A stretch of 64,000 nt of DNA from Streptomyces peucetius (GCF_025854275.1 NZ_CP107567.1:1550001-1614000), one strand, 5' to 3'. Shown: positions 1-8,320, counted from the stretch's first letter. Numbers and translations: made by a program. Notes: a model not told the origin generated them from the sequence alone.

Positions 1-979
1 TGCCGAGCGTGTCGAAGCCGGGGAACAGCGGCACCGGGAGCCGCCTGCCGCGCGCGTCCAGCCACAGGCTCGACGGGCCGGGCAGGATACGGATGCCGTG
101 CCTGGCCCAGATCGGGTTCCAGTTCTCGATGCCCTCGGTGTAGTGCCACATCCGGTCGCGGTTGATGTGGCTGGCGCCGGCGCGTTCGGCGATACCGAGC
201 ATCAGCCCGTCGACGTGCGCGGGAACGCCGGACAGCAGCTTCTCCGGCGGGGTGCCGAGCCGCTCGGGCCACTGGGCGCGCACGAGATCGTGGTTGCCGC
301 CGATGCCGCCCGAAGTGACGATGACGGCCTGGGCCTTGAGCTCGAAGGCGCCGGTCACCTCGCGGCTGCTCGCCGTGCCCCGCTCCGCGTCGGACGGCTC
401 GAGGATCTCACCGGTGACCGTGTCGAGGCTGCCGGCGCTGCGGCCGAGGCCGGTGACCCGGTGCCGGAACCGGAACTGCACCAGTCCCCTGGCGACGCCT
501 TCGCGGACCCGGCGCTCGAAGGGCGCGACCAGACCCGGGCCGGTGCCCCAGGTGATGTGGAAGCGCGGCACGGAGTTGCCGTGGCCCCTCGCGTCGTAGC
601 CGCCGCGTTCCGCCCAGCCGACGACGGGGAAGAACCGCACGCCCTGTCGGTGCAGCCAGGCCCGCTTCTCCCCCGCCGCGAAGTCGACGTACGCCTCGGC
701 CCACTCGCGCGGCCGGCGGTCCTCGTCCCGGTCGAATCCGGCGGTGCCCAGCCAGTCCTGGAGTGCGAGGGCGTGACTGTCCTTGATGCGCATACGGCGC
801 TGCTCGGGCGAGTCGACGAAGAACAGGCCGCCGAAGGACCAGTGCGCCTGGCCGCCGAAGGACTGCTCGGGCTCCTGGTCGAGAAGGATGACCTTCCGTC
901 CGGCGTCGACCAGTTCGGCGGTGGCCACGAGGCCGGCGAGCCCTGCCCCGATCACGATCACGTCAGCGTCGTACGCCAT
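1..979 (-). CDS. FAD-binding dehydrogenase, 3' part cut by window edge
   Basis: The reading frame starts at an ATG whose complement is at 977-979 and runs off the left end of the window without a stop, so about 326 N-terminal codons are present. The protein opens with MAYDADVIVIGAGLAGLVA, a Rossmann dinucleotide-binding motif for FAD, followed about residue 31 by the acidic end of the second strand (ILLDQE). The sequence SFGGQAHWSFGGLF is typical of the flavoprotein family that includes fumarate reductase and 3-ketosteroid dehydrogenase subunits. Substrate cannot be read from the sequence. It is divergent from the Nudix gene, with about 96 bp between the two starts. It is a soluble cytoplasmic enzyme by composition. 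Family is confident; reaction is not. Confidence 0.88.
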   Translation of the reverse strand, partial: MAYDADVIVIGAGLAGLVATAELVDAGRKVILLDQEPEQSFGGQAHWSFGGLFFVDSPEQRRMRIKDSHALALQDWLGTAGFDRDEDRRPREWAEAYVDFAAGEKRAWLHRQGVRFFPVVGWAERGGYDARGHGNSVPRFHITWGTGPGLVAPFERRVREGVARGLVQFRFRHRVTGLGRSAGSLDTVTGEILEPSDAERGTASSREVTGAFELKAQAVIVTSGGIGGNHDLVRAQWPERLGTPPEKLLSGVPAHVDGLMLGIAERAGASHINRDRMWHYTEGIENWNPIWARHGIRILPGPSSLWLDARGRRLPVPLFPGFDTLG

Positions 980-1075
980 GGTCTTCCATTCGTCGGTGGG
1001 GCCCGGTGGCACCCGATCTTCCTTACGGGCGAGTAACTCGTCAATGGCGGCGGGGGCTGGTGCTTGGATGGGGCC

Positions 1076-1609
1076 ATGACTGAGCTGCGGTCCGCGGACG
1101 AGATCCTCGACATCGTCGACGAGCACGACCGGGTGGTCGGACAGGCCCCGCGAGGTGAGGCGTACGCCCGCGGGCTGCGTCACCGGTGTGCGTTCATCCT
1201 GGTCAGAGACGGATCGGGGCGCGTCTTCGTGCACCGGCGCACCGCCACGAAACTGGTCTTCCCCTCCCTGTACGACATGTTCGTGGGCGGTGTCGTGGGC
1301 GCCGGCGAGACCTACGACGAGGCCGCGCTGCGGGAGGCGGAGGAGGAACTCGGCGTGCGCGGACTCCCGCGCCCCGTACCGCTGTTCACGTTCCTCTACG
1401 AGGGCGAACGCGACGGCGGCCCCGCGCCGAGCTGGTGGTCGCGGGTCTACGAGGTGCGCTGCGACCTCCCGGTGGATCCGCAGAAGGAGGAGGTCGCCTG
1501 GCACGGCTTCCTCACGGAGGACGAGCTGGAGACGCGGCTGAGCGAATGGGAGTGGACGCCGGACGGGCTGGCCGCGTACGAGCGGCTCAAGGCGCACCGC
1601 CGCGGATGA
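1076..1609 (+). CDS. NUDIX hydrolase, YfcD/IPP-isomerase-like
   Basis: This 177-residue protein carries a complete Nudix box at about residues 80-102, with the pattern G-x5-E-x7-REAEEELGV. The box binds metal and hydrolyses nucleoside diphosphates linked to another moiety. The N-terminal VDEHDRVVGQAPRGEAYARGLRHRCAFI is characteristic of the subgroup related to isopentenyl diphosphate isomerase (YfcD type). The isomerase itself is unlikely because this subgroup is annotated only as hydrolases. The start at 1076 is preferred over an in-frame ATG 12 bases upstream because MTELRSADEILDIVD aligns with family starts. The gene stands alone between the divergent flavoprotein and the DUF202 pair. Substrate is unknown. 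Confidence 0.88.
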   Translation: MTELRSADEILDIVDEHDRVVGQAPRGEAYARGLRHRCAFILVRDGSGRVFVHRRTATKLVFPSLYDMFVGGVVGAGETYDEAALREAEEELGVRGLPRPVPLFTFLYEGERDGGPAPSWWSRVYEVRCDLPVDPQKEEVAWHGFLTEDELETRLSEWEWTPDGLAAYERLKAHRRG

Positions 1610-1704
1610 CGGCGGCGGATCGCCGGAGGGGCTGACCGGACGGCCCGCCGGGGGCCGGGGCCCGCAGCCGGGGCACCGGTCGGGTCACCAGTAGGGTGCC
1701 TGGC

Positions 1705-2094
1705 GTGAGCGACTTCGTACAGACCCTGCGGCTGTGGTTCGCACCGGCGCGGATCCGGGACGAGGGAGAGACCCCCGACTACCGGTTCTCGCTCGCCAAC
1801 GAGCGGACCTTCCTGGCCTGGATCCGTACGGCGCTGGCGCTCATCGGCGGCGGTTTCGCGGTCGACCAGTTCCTGCCGGACCTGCGCTGGGGTGTGCGGG
1901 CGGGGCTGGCGCTCGCACTCATCGGCACCGGCGCCGCGTGTGCCGTGCGGGCCGTGAACCACTGGGTGCGGTGCGAGCGGGCTATGCGCCGCGGCGAGGA
2001 CCTTCCGGTGTCGCGCTTCCCCGCGCTGCTGGCGGTCGTGGTCGCGGTCGTGTCGCTCGCCATGGTGGTCGTCGTGGCGTGGGGCGATGTATGA
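1705..2094 (+). CDS. DUF202 (YidH-like) membrane protein 1
   Basis: About 129 residues. The segment YRFSLANERTFLAWIRTALALIGGGFAVDQF is the DUF202 signature, an ER-T-L-W/R-R-T motif leading into the first transmembrane helix. Two more hydrophobic segments follow (about residues 67-85 and 105-125), giving three membrane spans. A GTG start at 1705 (MSDFVQTL) is preferred. An in-frame GTG nine bases upstream is possible. The stop codon overlaps the start of the next DUF202 gene (ATGTATGA), so the two are translationally coupled and probably form a membrane complex. Function of DUF202 proteins is not established. Confidence 0.85.
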   Translation: MSDFVQTLRLWFAPARIRDEGETPDYRFSLANERTFLAWIRTALALIGGGFAVDQFLPDLRWGVRAGLALALIGTGAACAVRAVNHWVRCERAMRRGEDLPVSRFPALLAVVVAVVSLAMVVVVAWGDV

Positions 2095-2387
2095 CGGCAC
2101 CCGCGCGGGATCCGGGACTGCAGCCGGAGCGGACTCGGCTCGCGTGGCGGCGCACCACGCTGACCTGCACAGTCGTGGCAGTGCTCGCCGCCAGACAGGC
2201 AGCGCAGGACACGGTGCTCGCGGCGGCCCTGAGTGTGGTCGCCTGGCTCGGCTTCCTGGCGGTCGCGCACCGGCGCATCGGGTCGATGGACAGGGCCCGG
2301 CCGCCGGCGATGTCCCTGGGCGGTGCGATCGCCGCGGTGGTGTGCGTCCTGGCGCTGGCGGGCTTCGCGGTGGCGATCGTGGTCTGA
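2091..2387 (+). CDS. DUF202 membrane protein 2
   Basis: This 98-residue protein begins four bases inside the end of the upstream DUF202 gene. It carries the same signature (LQPERTRLAWRRTTLTCTVVAVLAA) and two to three hydrophobic helices, ending in a hydrophobic C-terminus (LALAGFAVAIVV). Paired short DUF202 genes are common in actinobacteria and may form hetero-oligomeric membrane proteins. This is inference. No catalytic motif is visible. Confidence 0.85.
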   Translation: MTAPARDPGLQPERTRLAWRRTTLTCTVVAVLAARQAAQDTVLAAALSVVAWLGFLAVAHRRIGSMDRARPPAMSLGGAIAAVVCVLALAGFAVAIVV

Positions 2388-2556
2388 CGCGTCCGGACAC
2401 GGCTCCGACACGTCCGTTCGTCGGGTCGTTGGGAGCCGTGGCGCCTCGGGCACCTGTTCCATGGCGGCGCGGCGCACGGCGCAGGGCCCTCACGGGAGGC
2501 GCCCGCTAGCCTGGAAACCAGGCAGATCGGCACGTATCCCATCAGAGGTGAGCGCC

Positions 2557-2853
2557 ATGACCGTTCTCCACCAGGAGCACGCCGCCCACGAGCACGCCCA
2601 TGGCCCGGCCTGCGGCCACGCCGAGGTCCCGCACGGCGACCACGTCGACTACGCGCACGACGGGCATCTCCACCGGGAGCACTCCGGACACTGGGACGAG
2701 TGCGAACCGGGCGAGCATGTGTCGCACAGCGGTCACGCGCACGAGCACGGCGCCGGGTGCGGCCATCCCGCCGTGGTGCACGGCGATCACGTCGACTACG
2801 TCCACGACGGACACCGCCACGCGCAGCACGACGGCCACTGGGACGATCACTGA
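2557..2853 (+). CDS. Histidine-rich, two-repeat putative metal-binding protein
   Basis: A 98-residue protein with 27 histidines by my count. It consists of two imperfect copies of a roughly 40-residue unit: HEHAHGPACGH ... HGDHVDYAHDGH ... GHWD, then HAHEHGAGCGH ... HGDHVDYVHDGH ... GHWDDH. Each copy has one CGH, one HGDHVDY and one GHWD. A good ribosome-binding site (AGAGGTGAGC) precedes the ATG. There is no signal peptide or membrane segment, so it is a cytoplasmic candidate for zinc, nickel or cobalt binding or storage. I know of similar short His-rich actinobacterial proteins, sometimes mislabelled as zinc transporter permeases. Nothing in the sequence supports transport. I saw no clear Zur or Nur operator upstream. 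Confidence 0.8.
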   Translation: MTVLHQEHAAHEHAHGPACGHAEVPHGDHVDYAHDGHLHREHSGHWDECEPGEHVSHSGHAHEHGAGCGHPAVVHGDHVDYVHDGHRHAQHDGHWDDH

Positions 2854-3164
2854 CAGGCTCGTACCGCGGTTCCCCCGGCAGGCGCCGGCCGGCAGGCCAT
2901 GAAGGCCGATGCACCGTCGGCCACGCCCCGGGGGATTCCGCTGTCCGCCACCGAGCCGGCCGTCTTGTTCGCGGACAGGCGGCGATGACCGGCGGGGCGC
3001 CGGTGGCCGGCCGCGCCTGACGCCCCCGCCCGCGGCCGGCCCCGGCCGCCTCCGCGCCCCACGGGTGTGATCCGGACTTCGCTTCGACCGGGCCACTGGA
3101 CGACATACCGACTGGTCGGTCATCATGAACGCGTTCCCCAGGACCGCCCCCGGAGGTGCGCACC
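2854..3164. other. Intergenic region before the phosphotransferase gene
   Basis: This 311 bp stretch between the His-rich gene and the phosphotransferase holds no convincing ORF. Its left two thirds are plain GC-rich sequence. The only strong signal is the TetR-type palindrome at 3104-3120, listed separately. A ribosome-binding site (GGAGGTG) lies at about 3152-3158. Confidence 0.6.
3104..3120. promoter_or_regulatory. TetR-type operator, TACCGACYGGT family, site 1
   Basis: CATACCGACTGGTCGGT contains the perfect inverted repeat ACCGAC-TG-GTCGGT. It lies 45 bp before the phosphotransferase start codon. The 11-mer TACCGACYGGT recurs before three other genes in the window (9129, 19793, 31091), always at nearly the same distance. 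The local TetR at 6021-6614 is the likeliest ligand-responsive repressor. That assignment is inference. Confidence 0.75.
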
Positions 3165-4184
3165 ATGAGCTCAGTCCCCCCAGGCCTCGATCCCGAGGCG
3201 TTGCGCGGTTGTCTCGACCGCGAGCGGCCCGGACTGGTGGGCGGACCGCTCAGCGCCCGGCTGATCCAGGGCGGCCGTTCCAACCTCACCTACGCCGTCA
3301 CGGACGGCACCTCCCGCTGGGTCGTCCGCCGGCCTCCGCTCGGGCACGTCCTGGCCACCGCCCACGACATGAAGCGCGAGCACCGGGTGATCAGCGCGCT
3401 GACGGCGACCGCCGTCCCGGTGCCGAGGCCCGTACTGCTCTGCGAGGACGAGTCGGTCATCGGATCGCCGTTCTACGTCATGGAGTTCGTGGACGGCACC
3501 CCGTACCGCACCGCGGAACAGCTCGCGCCGCTCGGCGCGGAGCGCACCCGTGCCGCCGTGCTGTCGCTCGTCGACACCCTCGTCGACCTGCACGCCGTCG
3601 ACCCCCAGGCGGTCGGTCTGGGCGACTTCGGCCGACCCGAGGGCTTCCTCGACCGGCAGCTGCGGCGCTGGGGCAAGCAGCTGGCGGCCTCCCGGTGCCG
3701 GGACCTGGCCGGCATCGACGAGCTGCACGCCGCGCTCGGACGCGAACTCCCGGCCTCCCCGGCGGCCACCGTCGTCCACGGCGACTACCGCCTCGACAAC
3801 GTCCTGATCGGTGACGACGACCGGATCAGGGCGGTCCTGGACTGGGAGATGTCCACTCTCGGCGACCCGCTGACCGACCTCGGTCTCCTGGTCATGTACA
3901 GCAAGCGGCTGGAGCTGCCCGACTCCCCCGTCAGCACCACCGCGGGCGCCGCGGGCCACCCCTCCCCGGCCGAGCTGATCGAGCGGTACGCCGGGCGCTC
4001 CGGCCGGGACACCTCGGCGATCTCCTGGTACGAGGCCTTCGCCTGGTTCAAGCTCGCCGTGATCCTCGAGGGCATCCACTACCGCTACACGCTCGGGCAG
4101 ACCGTCGGCGCCGGATTCGACCGGATCGGCGATCTCGTCCCTGTCTTCATCGAGCACGGCCTCACCACCCTTCAGGAAGGCTGA
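3165..4184 (+). CDS. Phosphotransferase family protein (LvaA / ACAD11-kinase-like)
   Basis: A 339-residue kinase of the aminoglycoside/choline phosphotransferase fold. HGDYRLDNVLI (about residues 206-216) is the catalytic loop, with Asp as base and Asn as metal ligand. LDWEMSTLGDPLTDLG (about residues 226-241) is the DFG-equivalent. The nucleotide-loop segment is QGGRSNLTYAV. Proteins of this subgroup are fused to, or paired with, ACAD10/11-type acyl-CoA dehydrogenases. In Pseudomonas, LvaA phosphorylates 4-hydroxyacyl-CoA. Here the next gene, 8 bp downstream, encodes exactly such an acyl-CoA dehydrogenase. An acyl-CoA, not an antibiotic, is therefore the likely substrate. The ATG at 3165 has a GGAGGTG ribosome site. 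The upstream palindrome at 3104 indicates TetR control. Confidence 0.87.
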   Translation: MSSVPPGLDPEALRGCLDRERPGLVGGPLSARLIQGGRSNLTYAVTDGTSRWVVRRPPLGHVLATAHDMKREHRVISALTATAVPVPRPVLLCEDESVIGSPFYVMEFVDGTPYRTAEQLAPLGAERTRAAVLSLVDTLVDLHAVDPQAVGLGDFGRPEGFLDRQLRRWGKQLAASRCRDLAGIDELHAALGRELPASPAATVVHGDYRLDNVLIGDDDRIRAVLDWEMSTLGDPLTDLGLLVMYSKRLELPDSPVSTTAGAAGHPSPAELIERYAGRSGRDTSAISWYEAFAWFKLAVILEGIHYRYTLGQTVGAGFDRIGDLVPVFIEHGLTTLQEG

Positions 4185-4192
4185 GTCACCTC

Positions 4193-5407
4193 ATGGACTT
4201 CGCATTCGACGCCCGTACCGAAGAACTCCGTGCCAAACTGCTCGCCTTCATGGACGAGCACGTCCGTCCCGCCGAGCAGACGGAGCACGAACAGCGCGCA
4301 CAGCTGGCGTCGCCGTGGGACACCCCCGCGATCGTCGAGGAACTCAAGGCCGAGGCCCGCAAGCAGGGCCTGTGGAACCTCTTTCTGCCCGACTCCGAGT
4401 ACGGAGCCGGTCTGACAAACCTGCAGTACGCACCGCTCGCCGAGATCACCGGCCGCAGCCCGCACCTCGCCCCCACCGCGCTGAACTGCGCCGCCCCCGA
4501 CACGGGCAACATGGAGGTGCTGACGCAGTTCGGCAACGACGAGCAGAAGAAGCAGTGGCTGGAGCCCCTGCTGGCCGGCGAGATCCGCTCCGCCTTCGCC
4601 ATGACGGAGCCGGAGGTCGCCTCGTCCGACGCGACGAACATCCAGACCCGGATAGACCGCGACGGCGACGACTACGTCATCAACGGGCGCAAGTGGTACA
4701 TCTCCGGGGCGATGAACCCCAACTGCAAGATCTTCATTGTCATGGGCAAGACCGACCCCGACGGCGACGACATCCGCCGCCAGCAGTCCATGATCCTCGT
4801 CCCGCGCGACACTCCCGGTGTCGAGGTGCGGCGCGCGATGCAGGTCTACGGCTACGAGGACCACTCCCACGGCGGCCACGCCGAGGTCGTGTTCCACGAC
4901 GCGCGGGTGCCGGCGGCCAACCTGATCGGCGAGGAGGGCGGCGGTTTCGCGATCGCCCAGGCGAGGCTGGGACCGGGGCGTATCCACCACTGCATGCGGC
5001 TGATCGGCATGGCCGAGCGGGCGATCGAGCTGATGTGCCGCAGGGCCGTGTCCCGTGAGGCATTCGGCAAGGCGATCGCCCAGCAGGGCGTCGTGCAGAA
5101 CTGGATCGCGGACGCGCGGGTCACGGTGGAGCAGCTGCGGCTGCTGGTGCTGAAGACGGCGTGGCTGATGGACACGGTCGGCAACCGCGGCGCCCACACC
5201 GAGATCCAGGCCATCAAGATCGCGACGCCGCGGGCGGTCGTGGACATCCTGGACAAGGCGGTCCAGGTCCACGGAGCGGGCGGGGTCGGCCAGGACTTCC
5301 CGCTGGCGGAGCTGTGGGCGGCGGCGCGGACGCTGAAGCTGGCGGACGGTCCGGACGAGGTGCACCAGCGGTCGCTGGCGCGGCGGGAGCTGAAGCGGTA
5401 CGTGTGA
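4193..5407 (+). CDS. ACAD11-type acyl-CoA dehydrogenase (LvaC-like)
   Basis: 404 residues, full length for the acyl-CoA dehydrogenase fold: an N-terminal helical domain, a middle beta domain with AFAMTEPEVASSDATN, and a C-terminal helical domain with RIHHCMRLIGMAERA and QVHGAGGVGQDFPLAELW. The position of the usual catalytic Glu (YEGT in ordinary family members, as in the paralogue at 14650-15801) reads ADGPDEVH. An Asp replaces the Glu, as in ACAD10/ACAD11. In the lva pathway the corresponding enzyme acts on the phosphorylated 4-hydroxyacyl-CoA made by the adjacent kinase. The gene begins 8 bp after the phosphotransferase stop with AGGAAGG as ribosome site, so the two form one transcript. 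Confidence 0.9.
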   Translation: MDFAFDARTEELRAKLLAFMDEHVRPAEQTEHEQRAQLASPWDTPAIVEELKAEARKQGLWNLFLPDSEYGAGLTNLQYAPLAEITGRSPHLAPTALNCAAPDTGNMEVLTQFGNDEQKKQWLEPLLAGEIRSAFAMTEPEVASSDATNIQTRIDRDGDDYVINGRKWYISGAMNPNCKIFIVMGKTDPDGDDIRRQQSMILVPRDTPGVEVRRAMQVYGYEDHSHGGHAEVVFHDARVPAANLIGEEGGGFAIAQARLGPGRIHHCMRLIGMAERAIELMCRRAVSREAFGKAIAQQGVVQNWIADARVTVEQLRLLVLKTAWLMDTVGNRGAHTEIQAIKIATPRAVVDILDKAVQVHGAGGVGQDFPLAELWAAARTLKLADGPDEVHQRSLARRELKRYV

Positions 5408-6020
5408 CGCCGGGCGGGGGTTGGGGTGGGTGCGCCTCGGCGGGCTTGTCCCCTCCCCGCCCCTTCCCGAATCCGGGGCAAGCCCCGGACCCCGGTCCGC
5501 CCGCCGGACGGTCTTCGGGGCTCCGCCCCCGGGACCCGATCCGCCCTCCGGACTCGGGCTTCGCCCGCGCGTACCGCCCTACAGGCGGTTTCGGGCTCCG
5601 CGCCGGACCCCGATCCGCCCCTCCGGACCCGGGGCTTCGCCCGCGCGTACCGCCCTACAGGCGGTTTCGGGCTCCGCCCCGGACCCGATCCGCCCTCCGG
5701 ACTCGGGCTTCGCCCGCGCGTACCGCCCTACAGGCGGTTTCGGGCTCCGCCCCGGACCCGATCCGCCCTCCGGACCCGGGGCTTCGCCCGGCGCGTACCC
5801 GCCCTGTGGGCGTCTTCGGGGCGGCGCCCGGGCGCTGGTCCGCCCTGCGGGCGGCGTACCGCGCATCGCGCGGTGGCGTCAAACGCCGGCAGGGCTGCTT
5901 TGCAGCCGGTCTGCAATGCCGCTGCGCGGCAAGCCGGCCCAGACGGCCGGAGCGGAATCCAGCCCCGCCGGCGATTGAGGCGCGGGGTACGGGGGCGGAG
6001 CCCCCGGTTCAAGGAGCGCG
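5408..6020. repeat. Intergenic repeat region A (tandem units plus nested inverted repeats)
   Basis: This 613 bp non-coding region lies between two convergent genes. It starts with a CCCTCCCCGCCCCTTCCCGAATCCGGG block, then four tandem units (5532-5820, listed separately). Next is an inverted repeat whose arms are TCAAACGCCGGCAGGGCT (about 5879-5896) and CAGCCCCGCCGGCGATTGA (about 5960-5978). It ends with a GGGGGCGGAGCCCCCGG hairpin near 5991-6007. Closely related modules occur at 35295-35505 and 43643-43798. Both flanking genes end here, so bidirectional termination is a reasonable role. ORFs across it are artefacts of the repeat. Confidence 0.8.
5532..5820. repeat. Four tandem units of about 73-76 bp
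   Basis: Units begin at about 5532, 5605, 5681 and 5754, each opening GGACCC(C)GATCCGCCC. The first three each contain the hairpins CGGGC-TTC-GCCCG and ACCGCC-CTACA-GGCGGT. The fourth has diverged. Units 1 and 3 are nearly identical. The period is too long and the copies too adjacent for CRISPR. Each unit could form two RNA hairpins. Confidence 0.85.
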
Positions 6021-6614
6021 TTACGGGCGCAGGGCTCGCAGGAGGAGGTCCGCGAGGTGGTCGGCGACCTGCTGCTTGGTCATCGGGCCGTCGGGGCGGT
6101 ACCACGTCGACAGGTGGTGGACCGAACCGAAGTGGTAGTCCACGACGAGGTCGGCGGGGGTGGCGGAGGAGAAGACGCCGCTCTCCTGCCCCTCCTCCAC
6201 CAGCGCCCGGAAGCGCTCGTGGTAGCGGCGGCGTTCGGCGCGTACCTGCTTGTGCTTCTCGGGGCTCAGGTGGTGCATGGAGCGGAAGAAGATGTCGGCG
6301 TCGTCGAGGTTCTCGATGGTCGTGACGACGACGTCCGCCGCCGCGCCGCGCAGCCGCTTCTCGACCGGCTCGTCGGCGTCCGCGTAGGCGTCGAGCCGCT
6401 GCTGCTGGACGCGCAGCACACGGGCGTAGACCTCCTGGAGGAGGTCCTCCTTGGAGCCGAAGTAGTGGTACAGCGCGCCCTTGGTGACGCCGGCCGCCTC
6501 CACGATCTCCTGCACCGACGTGCGGTCGTAGCCGCGCTCGGCGAAGAGCCGGGTGGCAGCGGCCAGCAGCCTCTGCGGCACGGGGGTGCCGTCCCCGTCC
6601 GTCGTCCTGGCCAT
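6021..6614 (-). CDS. TetR-family regulator of the acyl-CoA locus
   Basis: 197 residues. The N-terminal helix-turn-helix (about residues 13-60) reads QRLLAAATRLFAERGYDRTS, then VQEIVEAAGVTKGALYHYFGSKEDLL. The C-terminal ligand domain (FRSMHHLSPEKHKQVRAERRRYHERF, about residue 105 on) resembles regulators of fatty-acid and acyl-CoA genes. It is last in a leftward set SDR, ligase, TetR, 50 bp after the ligase stop. The palindrome TACCGACYGGT stands before this set and before the divergent kinase/ACAD operon. I infer that this protein binds it and is relieved by an acyl-CoA. The stop codon is TAA at 6021-6023. Confidence 0.88.
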   Translation of the reverse strand: MARTTDGDGTPVPQRLLAAATRLFAERGYDRTSVQEIVEAAGVTKGALYHYFGSKEDLLQEVYARVLRVQQQRLDAYADADEPVEKRLRGAAADVVVTTIENLDDADIFFRSMHHLSPEKHKQVRAERRRYHERFRALVEEGQESGVFSSATPADLVVDYHFGSVHHLSTWYRPDGPMTKQQVADHLADLLLRALRP

Positions 6615-6664
6615 TGCCGCCACCCGCCTTTCTTTCTGTCTCTCCGTGCCGTTTGCGCTGTCTG

Positions 6665-8320
6665 TTACGCCGGGGAACGCAGTTCCCGCCTGAGGATCTT
6701 CCCACTTGTCGTCTTCGGGAGCTCCGGCAGCACCTCGACTTCGCGGGGGTATTTGTAGGCCGCCAGCCGCTCGGCGCAGTACGCGGAGATCTCGGCGGCT
6801 TCGGCGGACGCCCCCGGACGCAGGCTGACGAAGGCCTTCACGCTCTCGCCGCGGTAGGCGTCGGGGACGCCGACGACGGCCGCCTCGCGGACGGCGGGAT
6901 GGGTGTAGAGCACATCCTCGACCTCGCGCGGCCAGACCTTGAAACCGGAGGCGTTGATCATGTCCTTCTTGCGGTCGACGACGTAGAGCCAGCCGTCGGC
7001 GTCCATGAACCCGATGTCGCCGGTGCGCAGTTCGCCGTCGGGGAAGGCCTCGGCCGTGGCCTCGGGCAACCGCCAGTAACCGGGCACGACCTGCGGGCCG
7101 CTGACCGCGATCTCGCCCTGTTCGCCGAAGGGCACGTCGTCGCCGTGCTCGTCGACGATCCGGACCACGGTGTCCGGACCCGGGACCCCGACGGAGAGGG
7201 TGCCGGAGGCCGGGTCGACCGGGGCCTCCTTCTCCGGGGGCACGGAGGCACAGGGCGCGGTGCACTCGGTGAGGCCGTAGCCGTTGCGGATGTAGGGCCC
7301 GAAGCCGGCCCGGAACATCTCGACGAGCGCCGGCGGCACCGGCGCCCCGCCGGAGGAGATCACCTCGAAGGACTCGAAGTGCTCCGGGGTGGCGGCGGGG
7401 TGGGCGGCGAGCGCCATGAACGCCGTGGAGGGGCCGACGGTGTACGCGGGACGGTGCTCGAGGAACGCGTCGAGGACGACACCGGCCTCGAAGCGGTAGG
7501 CCAGGGCGAGGGTGCCCGCGTTGGCGACGCAGGCCGCGAGCTGGCAGACCATGCCGGTGATGTGGAACAGCGGCGCGAGCACGAAGTAGCAGGCGCGTTC
7601 GGGCACGGGGTGGCCGGTGCGCTGGCGTTCGGCGTTGTAGGTGATGCCGCCGTGCAGGTTCATGGCGCCCTTGGGGGTGCCGCTGGTGCCGGACGTGTAG
7701 CTGATCAGCGCCACGTCGGTGGCCGCCGGTTCGCGGTCGGCCGGGGCGGGCAGGCCCCGGCGGGCGACGGCGAGGAGGTCGTCGGCGTCGTCGGCGGACA
7801 AGGTGCGCTCGAAGCCGAGGACCCGTTCGTCGTCCCGGGTCTGCAGGTCGAGCTCGCAGGCGGTGAGGGCGATCCGTACGGGAGAGGCTGCGGCGCAGTC
7901 GCGCAGGTACGCCTCCCACGCGCGGTCGGAGCAGATCAGCGCGCTCACGTCGGCGTCGGCGAGGACGTGCGCGACCTCGCCCGACTTGTACATCGGGTTG
8001 AGGGGGACGACGGTGGCCCCGGCCTTCCACGCGCCGAGCAGCGCGATCACGAAGTGCGGGGTGTTCTGCAGCATGACCGCGACCCGGTCGCCGCGCGAGA
8101 CGCCGCGGGAGGCGAGGTGTCCGGCCACCGAGTCGGACAGTGCGTCGGTCTCGCGGTAGCTCAGCCGGCCGTCGAAGTAGGCGAGGGCGGTGTGTTCGGG
8201 GGCGCGGGCGACGGCGGCACGGAAGGAGTGCACGACGGTCGGGGCGGGGTCGACCGGGGCCCGCTGGGCCTCGGTGAGCTGGGACAGCCAGGGTTTGGCG
8301 GCGTAGCTCGGGGAGTTCAT
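6665..8320 (-). CDS. AMP-binding acyl-CoA synthetase
   Basis: 551 residues of the ANL superfamily. LISYTSGTSGTPKGAMNLHG (about residues 178-197) is the phosphate-binding A3 motif. NGYGLTEC (about 325) is the A5 motif. GELRTGDIGFMDADGWLYVVDRKKDMI (about 425-450) contains the A7/A8 hinge, and LPKTTSGKILRREL near the C-terminus holds the catalytic A10 lysine. It activates a carboxylic acid to acyl-AMP and then acyl-CoA. Its ATG overlaps the SDR stop by four bases (ATGA), so it is translationally coupled to the SDR. In the context of the kinase/ACAD pair it would supply the CoA thioester, as LvaE does. The exact acid is not predictable. Confidence 0.92.
   Translation of the reverse strand: MNSPSYAAKPWLSQLTEAQRAPVDPAPTVVHSFRAAVARAPEHTALAYFDGRLSYRETDALSDSVAGHLASRGVSRGDRVAVMLQNTPHFVIALLGAWKAGATVVPLNPMYKSGEVAHVLADADVSALICSDRAWEAYLRDCAAASPVRIALTACELDLQTRDDERVLGFERTLSADDADDLLAVARRGLPAPADREPAATDVALISYTSGTSGTPKGAMNLHGGITYNAERQRTGHPVPERACYFVLAPLFHITGMVCQLAACVANAGTLALAYRFEAGVVLDAFLEHRPAYTVGPSTAFMALAAHPAATPEHFESFEVISSGGAPVPPALVEMFRAGFGPYIRNGYGLTECTAPCASVPPEKEAPVDPASGTLSVGVPGPDTVVRIVDEHGDDVPFGEQGEIAVSGPQVVPGYWRLPEATAEAFPDGELRTGDIGFMDADGWLYVVDRKKDMINASGFKVWPREVEDVLYTHPAVREAAVVGVPDAYRGESVKAFVSLRPGASAEAAEISAYCAERLAAYKYPREVEVLPELPKTTSGKILRRELRSPA

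Noticed and set aside
3165..4184. Aminoglycoside resistance kinase
   Set aside because: The kinase fold is shared, but pairing with an ACAD11-type dehydrogenase and the TetR/acyl-CoA context point to acyl-CoA phosphorylation.
5532..5820. CRISPR array
   Set aside because: Units are 73-76 bp, contiguous and without unique spacers, and there are no cas genes.
5426..6325. Arg/Pro-rich repeats read as long proteins
   Set aside because: These frames run through the non-coding tandem repeat; the peptide repeats simply reflect the DNA repeat.
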